Assembly: GCA_003023785.1 (NCBI GenBank)
Contig: PXRS01000034.1
Coordinates: 1-57,658 of the forward strand
DNA from: Halobacteriales archaeon QS_5_68_33
Lineage (GTDB): Archaea > Halobacteriota > Halobacteria > Halobacteriales > Haloarculaceae
DNA length: 57,658 nucleotides
Direction of reading: 5' to 3'
In this document: positions 7,826 to 15,129 of the stretch, one piece after another
How positions within the stretch are numbered: position 1 is the stretch's first letter
Layout: the number at the start of each line of letters is the position of its first letter
The notes under the pieces: model-generated
Databases searched by the model: none
The model's input: only the letters and a program-made list of their open reading frames with translations
Told to the model about the DNA's origin: nothing
Program-made: the position numbers and the translations under genes

Positions 7826-9345
7826 CAGTCACGCACCTCCCCGCCGTCGGTGGCCGGGTCGTCGAGCCGTCCGATCTCGGTTTCGAGGCTGTCGAGTTCG
7901 AACCCCGCCGGCGAGAGCCTGCCCGAAAGCAACGCGAGCGACCCCGAGACGAGGAGCGCACCGAGGAACGACCGGAAGAACGTCGGGTCCGGCAGCGCCC
8001 CCGCAACCCCGAGGTCGGCCAGCAGGCCAGCGGCCGGCGGGAACATCGCCGCACCGACCAGCAACCCGGCGACGCTGGCGACCAGCATGCCGGGTCCCGA
8101 GGGCCGCGGCGAGTAGAGACCGTAAAGCAGGGGAACGAACGTCGCCGTCGCGAGCAGGTCGGCGGTGAAGAAGACCTGGAGGACGCTGTACCCCTGCGCG
8201 CCGACGACGGTCGCGGCCAGCGCGACGACGACCGTCAGGAGCCGGGCCGCGAGCGTGAGCGTGTCGTCGTCGGGGTCCGCGAGGAGACGCCGCAGGTCGG
8301 CCGTCGCGACGCTCGCGATGGCGTTGAACAGCGTGTCCGCGGTGCTCATCACGAGCAGGACGGCGATGAGCACCACCGCGAGCGTCACCGGTTCGGAGAA
8401 GGAGGCGTTCACCACGAGGAAGAAGGCGACGTCGGCGTTGTACTCGGCGCCCGAGGTGACGAGCGAGTCGAGGCCCGTCGCGGCGAGGCCGAACAGGCCG
8501 GCCGTGACGACCATCGGGAGGACGGTGACTGCGGCAATCAGGAACGACCGGCGGACCTCGCGGCTGGACGACCCGGCGTAGATGCGCTGCCACCAGGCCT
8601 GGTTCAGCATCTCCGCGCCGAGGATGGCGACGACGACGTACGCGCCAAAGCGCAATCCCGGGACGAACCCGGGGTCCACGAGCGAGGCGTCCTGCGCGAG
8701 CACCGTCTCGTGGACCGCGCCCGCGCCGCCCAGCGAGAGGATGGCGGCGCCGAATCCGACGGCGAGCAACGGCAGGAGCACGAGCGTCTGGACGGTGTCG
8801 GTGAAGATGCTCGCTTGCAAACCGCCATAGGCGGTGTAAGCGAGGACGAACCCGCCGATGACGGCCGCGGTCTGCCGGAGCGGCACGCCCGCGACGAGTG
8901 CGAGCGCCCCGGTGATGCCGGTCATCTCGGCCGCCAGGAACACGAACATGTACGCGACGCTCACCAGCAGCACGTAGACGTACATTCCCGTCCCGTAGCG
9001 GGCGTAGGCGTACTCCGTGATCGAGTGTCCCTCCGGGATGTACTCGCGGATGCGGGGGCCGAGAAAGGCGTACGCGAGCAGGGGGACGGCGCTCCCGACG
9101 CCGTAGCCGACCAGCGCCGAGATACCGCCGAAGGCCGCCGCCGCCTCCGCCGGACTGAACAGTATCCACGCGCCCATGCTGGAGGCGACGAGCGTCGCCG
9201 TCAGTCGCCCGCCCGCCGTCGAGTTCCGTGCCGAGATGTAATCCTCCGTGCTCCCGACGCGACCCCTGGCGTACCAGGCGCCCAGCCCCGCGAACAGGGC
9301 CAGCACCGCCACCGTCGCGCCGAGCGCGACTGTCGCTGTGACCAT
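7825..9345 (-). CDS. Sodium:solute symporter (SSS family)
   Basis: A 506-aa integral membrane protein with about 13 hydrophobic segments. It carries SSS family marks: GRLTATLVASSMGAWILFSPAEAA in the first helices, ITEYAYARYGTGMYVY, a conserved YGGLQASIFTDTVQ block, and the late MSTADTLFNAIASVATADL segment that corresponds to the sodium-site helix. Such proteins import solutes such as proline, pantothenate or acetate with sodium; the substrate cannot be told here. I used the ATG at 9345, since the longer frame starts upstream of the TATA box. The stop overlaps the start of a 39-aa membrane protein. Confidence 0.88.
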   Translation of the reverse strand: MVTATVALGATVAVLALFAGLGAWYARGRVGSTEDYISARNSTAGGRLTATLVASSMGAWILFSPAEAAAAFGGISALVGYGVGSAVPLLAYAFLGPRIREYIPEGHSITEYAYARYGTGMYVYVLLVSVAYMFVFLAAEMTGITGALALVAGVPLRQTAAVIGGFVLAYTAYGGLQASIFTDTVQTLVLLPLLAVGFGAAILSLGGAGAVHETVLAQDASLVDPGFVPGLRFGAYVVVAILGAEMLNQAWWQRIYAGSSSREVRRSFLIAAVTVLPMVVTAGLFGLAATGLDSLVTSGAEYNADVAFFLVVNASFSEPVTLAVVLIAVLLVMSTADTLFNAIASVATADLRRLLADPDDDTLTLAARLLTVVVALAATVVGAQGYSVLQVFFTADLLATATFVPLLYGLYSPRPSGPGMLVASVAGLLVGAAMFPPAAGLLADLGVAGALPDPTFFRSFLGALLVSGSLALLSGRLSPAGFELDSLETEIGRLDDPATDGGEVRD

Positions 9346-9367
9346 ACCGGACCCCAGCGGCTCGTCC

Positions 9368-9384
9368 CCTATATATCTTAGTGG
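9368..9384 (-). promoter_or_regulatory. TATA box of the symporter gene
   Basis: On the minus strand AAGATATATAGG lies about 27-35 bases before the ATG at 9345, matching archaeal promoter spacing. Confidence 0.5.
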
Positions 9385-9492
9385 TATAACTCGGTGGTAC
9401 GCCGTCGGACGTCCCGGGGGCATCCGACGCGATGCCTTCCACCGGAGCGGGACGCTAGCGGCGGGAGACGAGTTTCAGCGTTGATTCCTGGG

Positions 9493-9506
9493 GGTTCGAG
9501 TTTAAA
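9493..9506 (+). promoter_or_regulatory. TATA box of the pilB-pilC operon
   Basis: The sequence GAGTTTAAATACG is a close match to an archaeal TATA element. It lies about 50-60 bases before the pilB ATG, so the transcript would have a leader of about 30 bases. Confidence 0.5.
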
Positions 9507-9554
9507 TACGAGGCTCGGGTACCGCCCACAACGACCTTCCGGTCGGGTAACCAC

Positions 9555-11186
9555 ATGGCAAGCGAAGAGACGGGCTCGGGACGGTTCGCGGGCCTCCAGG
9601 CGTGGCTCTCCCGGGCGGCCACGGCGGTCACCGGGAGTCGGATGCACGTTCCCGACTACGACCCCGCGCGGCACGGCCCGCTCGTCGGCCCGCCGGACGT
9701 CGGCGACCGCGAGGAGGTCCAGCGCTACTGGCTGAACGCCCCTTTCGCCTACGTCTCGATCACCTACGACGACGAGGCCGACGAACACCGCTACGAGGTG
9801 GTCGAACCGGGCCTCGACGACGTCGAACTGGAGCTCCTGGAGCGGCTGTTTACGGACGTCCGGGACCCGCTGCTCTACCGCGAGGACGTCGCCGACGACG
9901 CCGCGGTAGCGCTACGCGAGGAGCTCCGCCAGCGCATCGAGGAGTACGGCGTCGACCTCCCGACGGAGTCCTTTTACCGCCTCTACTACTACCTGCACCG
10001 CTCGTTTCTGGGCTACGGCAAGCTCGACCCCGTGATGAACGACCCGGGCGTCGAGGACGTCTCCTGTGACGGGCCGGACCTGCCCGTGTTCGTCTATCAC
10101 GAGGATTTCACCGACGTGGCGACGAACGTCGTCTTCGAGGCCGACGAACTGAACGATTTCGTCATCCAGCTCGCCCAGCGCTCGGGCCGGCACGTCAGCG
10201 TCAGCGACCCCGTCGTCTCGACGACGCTCCCCGACGGCTCGCGCATCGAACTCGCGCTTGGCGAGGAAGTAACCCCGCGCGGGTCGGCCTTTACGATCCG
10301 GAAGTACGCCGACGAGCCGTTCACGCCCATCGACCTGCTGGAGTACGGCACCTACGACGCGTCGATGCTCGCGTACCTCTGGTTGGCCATCGAGAACAAC
10401 AAGAGCCTGATCTTCGCCGGCGGCACCGCGGCCGGCAAGACCACCTCGATGAACGCCGTCTCGATGTTCATCCCGCCCCGCTCGAAGGTCGTCACCATCG
10501 AGGACACGCGCGAACTTTCCCTCTATCACGACAACTGGCTCTCCTCGGTGACGCGCGAGCGGATGGGCGAGGGCGACGTCACGATGTACGACCTGCTGCG
10601 CTCGTCGCTCCGGCACCGCCCGGAGTACATCGTCGTCGGCGAGGTCCGCGGCGAGGAGGCGATCACCCTCTTCCAGGCGATGAACACCGGCCACACCACG
10701 TTCTCGACGATGCACGCCGACTCGGTCCAGACCGTGATCAACCGCCTGGAGAACGAACCGATCAACGTGCCGCGGCCGATGGTCCAGTCGCTCGACGTCC
10801 TCTGTGTGCAGGTGCTGACCCGCTCGGGCGAGGAGCGCGTGCGCCGCTCGAAGACCATCTCGGAGATCGAGGGCATCGACCAGCGGACGGGCGAACTCGA
10901 CTACTCCAACGCCTACGAGTGGGAGGGCAACGCCGACCGCTTTCGCAGTTCCAACAGCGACCTGCTCGACGAGATCCGCGACGAGAACGGCTGGACGCAG
11001 GGCGAGCTACGCCGCGAACTGCGGAATCGCAGGCGGTTCCTGGCGTACCTCCGGGCCGAGGGCGTCAGCGACTACCGGCGGTTCACCGCGATGATAAACA
11101 AGTACTACGCCGACCCCGAGGAGGTCGCGGCGATGGTCGAGGACCGCGGCGTCGAGGTCGGCGACGCGGACGCTGGCCTGCCATGA
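9555..11186 (+). CDS. pilB: Type IV pilus assembly ATPase (PilB/GspE family)
   Basis: A 543-aa secretion ATPase that powers assembly of archaeal type IV pili at the inner face of the membrane. The N-terminal half (about 30-230) is the GspE N-domain. Motifs: Walker A GGTAAGKTT (289-297), Asp box TIEDTRELSLYHD, Walker B IVVGEVRGEE (359-368), and His box HTTFSTMHA (380-388). The C-terminal 100 residues are a charged helical extension seen in haloarchaeal homologues. The stop overlaps the start of pilC (ATGA). No prepilin gene is present nearby, so pilins must be encoded elsewhere. Confidence 0.92.
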   Translation: MASEETGSGRFAGLQAWLSRAATAVTGSRMHVPDYDPARHGPLVGPPDVGDREEVQRYWLNAPFAYVSITYDDEADEHRYEVVEPGLDDVELELLERLFTDVRDPLLYREDVADDAAVALREELRQRIEEYGVDLPTESFYRLYYYLHRSFLGYGKLDPVMNDPGVEDVSCDGPDLPVFVYHEDFTDVATNVVFEADELNDFVIQLAQRSGRHVSVSDPVVSTTLPDGSRIELALGEEVTPRGSAFTIRKYADEPFTPIDLLEYGTYDASMLAYLWLAIENNKSLIFAGGTAAGKTTSMNAVSMFIPPRSKVVTIEDTRELSLYHDNWLSSVTRERMGEGDVTMYDLLRSSLRHRPEYIVVGEVRGEEAITLFQAMNTGHTTFSTMHADSVQTVINRLENEPINVPRPMVQSLDVLCVQVLTRSGEERVRRSKTISEIEGIDQRTGELDYSNAYEWEGNADRFRSSNSDLLDEIRDENGWTQGELRRELRNRRRFLAYLRAEGVSDYRRFTAMINKYYADPEEVAAMVEDRGVEVGDADAGLP

Positions 11187-13849
11187 CCGGCGCCGTCCTC
11201 CCGACGGTCGGCATCGACGTCGTCGTGCAGTCGGGGATGGACCCGGTCGGGCTGGTGCCGCTGGTCGCCGCGCTCGCGCTGGCGACGGTCGTCTGGCTCT
11301 CGGCCGCGAGCCGCCGCGTCGAGACGCTCCTGGCGCGGTCGGCCCGCCGTTATTTCGGCCGGTACGTCCCCGAGAACCACCCCGAACGGGCCCGGCAGCT
11401 CCGCGCCGCTTCCGTCGACGAGACCTACCGGTCCTACGCCGCCGAGACCTATCTCGTCACCGTCCTCGCGGCGGTGGTCGCCGCCGTCGTCGGCGTCTAC
11501 GTCACCGGTGCGACGCTGCTCGCGTTGCCCGCTGTCGGCGAGTTCATCAACCAGCTCCCCTCCACGATCGCGAACGCGCTCGGGCGGCCGGAACTGGAAC
11601 CCGAACTCTCCGCGCGGCAGGTCTTTCTCGTCGTCACGGCCGGGGGCGTCGTCAGCGGCCTCGCGGGTGCCGGCCTGACCTACTGGTACCGCTGGCAGGC
11701 GCCGAAAAACCACGCGGAGGTCCGCCGCCGCGGGATCAACGAGGGCCTCCCCCGGACGGTGGCGTTCGTCTACGCCCTCTCCAGGGGCGGGATGGCCGTC
11801 CCCGAGGTGTTCCGGAGCCTCGCGGAGAACCGCGCTGTCTACGGCCACGGTGCCGACGAGATATCGGTCGCGGTCAGGGAGATGAGCCTGTTCGGGCGGG
11901 ACATCATCACCGCCGTCCGGCACGTCTCCGAACGCACCCCCAGCGAGCAGTTCCGGACCTTCTCCGAGAACCTGGCGAGCGTCCTCCAGAGCGGGCAGGA
12001 CCTCTCGGGGTTCCTGCGCGAACAGTACGACCGCTACAGCGAACAGGCGAAGGAACGCCAGGACGAACTCCTCGAACTCCTCGCGACCATCGCCGAGGCC
12101 TACGTGACAGTCCTCGTCGCCGGCACGCTCTTTCTGATGACCATCCTGCTGGTCTTCGGGCTCACCACCACGCAGACCATCAACTTCCTCAGGCTGCTGG
12201 CATACCTGCTGATCCCGCTGGGGAACCTGCTTTTCATCGTCTATCTCGACGGCAAACTCGACATGCTGGGGGTCGCTCGCGGGACCGACATCGGGCCGCT
12301 CGAGGCGGCGGTCGACGACGACCGCGTCCCGAACGACGTCGGCCACCGGTCCGCTGGAACCCCCCACCTGTCGGCCGGCGACGCCGCCGACACCGCGGAG
12401 GCAGTCGAGGGCGCCGGGACCGTCGACAGTGCCGGTGTTGCCCGCTCCGATGGCGGGAGTCCGGGTGTCGACGCTGCGACGCGCCCGGCGGCCGACAGCC
12501 GGAAGCGTCTCGCGCTGTACGACCGGCTGGCTTCGGTCAAGCGGGTCCTCGGAGACCCCGTCAGGACGGTGCTGTGGAATCCGACGCGGGTCCTCTATCT
12601 GACGGTACCGCTGGCGCTCGTGTGGGTCGGGTTGCGCGCGCCGGACGCCGTCTCGCCCGCCGGCATCGAGGCTCGCGTCCTCGACGACGTGCTCATCCGG
12701 GCGTTCCTGCTGGTCGTCGGGTCGTTCGCGGTGTTCTGGGAGGTATACAGCCGGCGGGTCAGGCGCATGGAGCGGGCGCTCCCCGAGTTGCTGGGCCGGC
12801 TGGCCAGCCTCAACCATGCGGGGATGTCCGTCGTCGAGAGCATCGAGCGCGTCCGGGAGAGCGACCTGGGACTGCTGTCCGTCGAGGTCGACCGCGTCTG
12901 GCGCGACCTCGAATACGGCGCCACCGTCGACGACGCCCTCAGGCGGTTCGGCCTGCGCGTGCGGACGACCGCGACCACCCGCGTCGTGACGCTTTTGACC
13001 AACGCCCTGCGGGCCAGCGGGAACGTCGCACCGGTCCTCCGGATCGCCGCCGAGCAGGCGGAGGCCGAACTCAAACTCCGCCGTCGCCGTCGCCAGCAGA
13101 TGTTCACCTACCTCGTCGTCATCTACATCTCCTTTCTCGTCTTCCTGGTCATCATCGTCGCCGTCCAGGAGGTGCTCGTCCCGAGTCTCCCGACGGACGT
13201 GCCGGTCCCCTCGGCCGACGATACGCGCCGGCTCGGCGTGAACGCGGGGCAGTTCGCCCGCTTCGCGGAGGTCGACAAGGCCGCGTATACGCTCGTCTTC
13301 TTCCACACGGCGCTGATACAGGCCGTCCTCTCGGGGTTCGTCGCCGGGCAACTGGGCGAGGGGTCGCTCAAGGACGGCGCCAAGCACGCGACGGTCATGC
13401 TCGGCGTGGCCTACGTCGCGTTCCTGTTGCTCTCCTCGCCGGTGGGGACGGTGACGTTCACCGAGCAGACGATGGACGGCGACGCCGTCGTCGTCGATTC
13501 CGTCTCGCTGTCCGACGGCGGGTACGTGGTCGTCCGCCAGCAAACCCAGGACGGGACTGTGGTCGGCCACAGCCAGTACCTCGAAGCCGGCACCCACCGG
13601 GACGTCAGGGTCGAACTCGACGATACGTACGCCGACGAGATGGAACTGTTCGCGGTGGCGTATGTCGATAGCGACGGCGACGCGGCCTTCGACGGGCCCG
13701 ACGCCACCGAACCCGACAGCCCGTACGCCGGCGCCGACTCGCGAGTCATCGACCGGGCGACCGTCCACCGCGGGTCCGACACCGCCGTCTCGATTCGATC
13801 CCCCGGCGCATCGAGTCCGCTCCCCGGACCGACGCTGGCCGGTCGATGA
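11183..13849 (+). CDS. pilC: Type IV pilus platform protein PilC (two GspF domains) fused to a DUF7282-like domain
   Basis: An 888-aa polytopic protein. Two GspF/T2SF domains are visible at about residues 188-330 and 530-665, each ending in strong membrane helices. They are joined by a Ser/Gly/Ala/Asp-rich linker (about 380-440). After further helices (about 700-755), the protein ends in a predicted extracytoplasmic domain (about 757-865) with GYVVVRQ, HSQYLEAGTHRDVRVELDD and DGDAAFDGPDATEPDSPYAG. That resembles the haloarchaeal DUF7282 domain of surface proteins. It is translationally coupled to pilB (ATGA) and anchors the ATPase and pilus base in the membrane. Confidence 0.88.
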   Translation: MTGAVLPTVGIDVVVQSGMDPVGLVPLVAALALATVVWLSAASRRVETLLARSARRYFGRYVPENHPERARQLRAASVDETYRSYAAETYLVTVLAAVVAAVVGVYVTGATLLALPAVGEFINQLPSTIANALGRPELEPELSARQVFLVVTAGGVVSGLAGAGLTYWYRWQAPKNHAEVRRRGINEGLPRTVAFVYALSRGGMAVPEVFRSLAENRAVYGHGADEISVAVREMSLFGRDIITAVRHVSERTPSEQFRTFSENLASVLQSGQDLSGFLREQYDRYSEQAKERQDELLELLATIAEAYVTVLVAGTLFLMTILLVFGLTTTQTINFLRLLAYLLIPLGNLLFIVYLDGKLDMLGVARGTDIGPLEAAVDDDRVPNDVGHRSAGTPHLSAGDAADTAEAVEGAGTVDSAGVARSDGGSPGVDAATRPAADSRKRLALYDRLASVKRVLGDPVRTVLWNPTRVLYLTVPLALVWVGLRAPDAVSPAGIEARVLDDVLIRAFLLVVGSFAVFWEVYSRRVRRMERALPELLGRLASLNHAGMSVVESIERVRESDLGLLSVEVDRVWRDLEYGATVDDALRRFGLRVRTTATTRVVTLLTNALRASGNVAPVLRIAAEQAEAELKLRRRRRQQMFTYLVVIYISFLVFLVIIVAVQEVLVPSLPTDVPVPSADDTRRLGVNAGQFARFAEVDKAAYTLVFFHTALIQAVLSGFVAGQLGEGSLKDGAKHATVMLGVAYVAFLLLSSPVGTVTFTEQTMDGDAVVVDSVSLSDGGYVVVRQQTQDGTVVGHSQYLEAGTHRDVRVELDDTYADEMELFAVAYVDSDGDAAFDGPDATEPDSPYAGADSRVIDRATVHRGSDTAVSIRSPGASSPLPGPTLAGR

Positions 13850-13872
13850 CGCCGTCGCTCCCGCGGGCGAAT

Positions 13873-13900
13873 CCCGGTAATGACTTACAACCGACCGTAC
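13873..13900. repeat. Family-1 element, right-arm half copy
   Basis: Only the right arm is present: CCGGTAATGACTTACAAC, then CGACCGTAC. It lies 24 bases after the pilC stop and 12 bases before the next start codon, so its TTACAA falls about 26 bases before that ATG. Confidence 0.7.
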
Positions 13901-13912
13901 TAGGTGACACGC

Positions 13913-14575
13913 ATGAGCGTCGCGCTGGAGTTCGTCATCGCACCCGAGGGGTTCCAGCTCGGGCAAGTGCTTTCGGGGGTCCCCGACATGACGTTCGAAC
14001 TCGAACGGGTCGTGCCGACGGGGCAGGCAGTGATGCCGCTCGTCCGGGCGACCGGCGACGACCACGCGGCCCTCCGGAGACGCGCACGCGAGGATCCGAC
14101 CGTCGAGTCGATGGTCGCCCTCGAACGGATCGACGACCGTGGGCTCTACCGGGTCGAGTGGGCGGAACCACCGGCGGACCTCACCGAGGCCATCGCGGCG
14201 TTCGACGGCAGCGTCCTCGAAGCGCGCGGAGACGACGACTGGCAGTTCCGGGTCCGATTCGAGGACCACGACAGCCTCTCGGCGTTCTACGACGACGTCC
14301 GCGACCGGGGGATCGACCTCCGGGTCGACCGGACGTACACGCTCTCGGAGGCAACCAGGAACGGTCACCGCCTGGACCTGACTGTCGCTCAGCGGGAGGC
14401 GCTCGTGCTGGCGCTGCGGCGGGGCTACTTCGCGACGCCGCGCGAAGCGAACCTCGGTGACCTCGCCCCCGAACTCGGCATCACCCGGCAGTCGCTCTCG
14501 GACAGGATCCGTCGGGCCAACGAGAAGGTCCTGCAAGCCGCCCTGCTCTCCACTGATGCTGTCGGACACACGTGA
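13913..14575 (+). CDS. Bat-type HTH-10 transcriptional regulator
   Basis: A 220-aa protein of the bacterioopsin-activator (Bat) regulator class. An N-terminal beta-rich sensor-like region (about 1-150) precedes the characteristic HTH-10 DNA-binding domain (about 153-210), recognised by LTVAQREALVLALRRGYF and LGITRQSLSDRIRRANEKV. Targets are unknown; its place after pilB-pilC suggests but does not show a link with surface structures. I preferred the ATG at 13913 over a GTG nine bases upstream. The last residues (DAVGHT) and the stop are encoded by the left end of a family-2 element, so the natural C-terminus may have been altered. Confidence 0.85.
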   Translation: MSVALEFVIAPEGFQLGQVLSGVPDMTFELERVVPTGQAVMPLVRATGDDHAALRRRAREDPTVESMVALERIDDRGLYRVEWAEPPADLTEAIAAFDGSVLEARGDDDWQFRVRFEDHDSLSAFYDDVRDRGIDLRVDRTYTLSEATRNGHRLDLTVAQREALVLALRRGYFATPREANLGDLAPELGITRQSLSDRIRRANEKVLQAALLSTDAVGHT

Positions 14576-14666
14576 TGTCGCCGCTCCGGTGACTGTCTCG
14601 GGGTCTTCGGGATACATATCCTCGAGCATCGATGAGCACGTTCACTTGTTTTGTCCGACAGTATGA
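14554..14666. repeat. Family-2 element, long copy
   Basis: A 113-base interval with inverted ends TGATGCTGTCGG and CCGACAGTATGA. The first 55 bases match the element at 7194 (read on the other strand), including the CCGCTCCGGTGAC stem and CTGTCTCGGGGTCTTCG. The remainder is unique. The upstream gene ends inside the left end. Confidence 0.75.
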
Positions 14667-14735
14667 GGGGGACTGAAAAACGGGCCTATCTGTAATGCGT
14701 AGTGTATTTCGAGACCGCCCGCCTCTCGAGAGACA

Positions 14736-15086
14736 ATGGGTGACGAATCGGGGAGCGGTGATGGGGCCGGCTGCGGGGACGAACGACTCGACGCGCTGTT
14801 CACGGCGCTGGCGGACCGGCACCGCCGTCGCGCCATCAGCTATTTTCCGGTCCAGGGCGACGACGTCGCGTCGGTAGACGACCTCGTCACCTTCGCGCAC
14901 GACGGCGGATCCCGCTCGGACCGCCACCGGCTGGAGCTGCTGTTTCATCACGCGACGCTGCCGAAACTGGCGGACTTGGGCCTCGTCGAGTACGACCCCC
15001 GGTCCGGAACGGTGCGGTATCGCGGGCCGCGAGTACTGGAACAGGTCCTCGACGTCGTCGAGGAGTCGAAACCCGGCCCCTGCTGA
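14736..15086 (+). CDS. Winged-helix protein of the DUF7344 type
   Basis: A 116-aa protein with an ArsR-like winged-helix fold. ERLDALFTALADRHRRRAISYF is the first helix pair, then HHATLPKLADLGLVEYDPRSGTVRYRGP is the recognition-helix and wing region. This arrangement is the haloarchaeal DUF7344 pattern, which is usually a small stand-alone DNA-binding regulator. The acidic Gly/Asp-rich N-terminus precedes the domain. The target is unknown. It sits alone between a family-2 element and ligA; the 43-base gap to ligA could allow co-transcription. Confidence 0.78.
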   Translation: MGDESGSGDGAGCGDERLDALFTALADRHRRRAISYFPVQGDDVASVDDLVTFAHDGGSRSDRHRLELLFHHATLPKLADLGLVEYDPRSGTVRYRGPRVLEQVLDVVEESKPGPC

Positions 15087-15087
15087 C

Positions 15088-15101
15088 AGCCGGCAGTATT
15101 A
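15088..15101. repeat. Possible solo end of a family-2 element
   Basis: The sequence CCGGCAGTATTAGG resembles the right end of the family-2 copy at 7194 (CCGACAGTATTAGG). It lies just after the stop of the winged-helix gene and about 30 bases before ligA. It is short, so chance similarity is possible. Confidence 0.4.
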
Positions 15102-15129
15102 GGAACGGCGGGTCCGTACGGCCGGCCGG

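Noticed and set aside
9480-9510. GGTTCGAGTTTAAATACG before pilB as a tRNA T-loop
   Set aside because: There is no matching acceptor or anticodon stem around it, and the TTTAAATA fits a promoter for pilB.
11105-14629. Very long antisense open frame (over 1100 codons) opposite pilB-pilC and the Bat-like gene
   Set aside because: It mirrors GC-rich haloarchaeal coding DNA, where antisense frames stay open by codon bias. Its composition is Arg/Gly/His-rich and it lacks any motif, while the plus strand encodes clear PilC domains.
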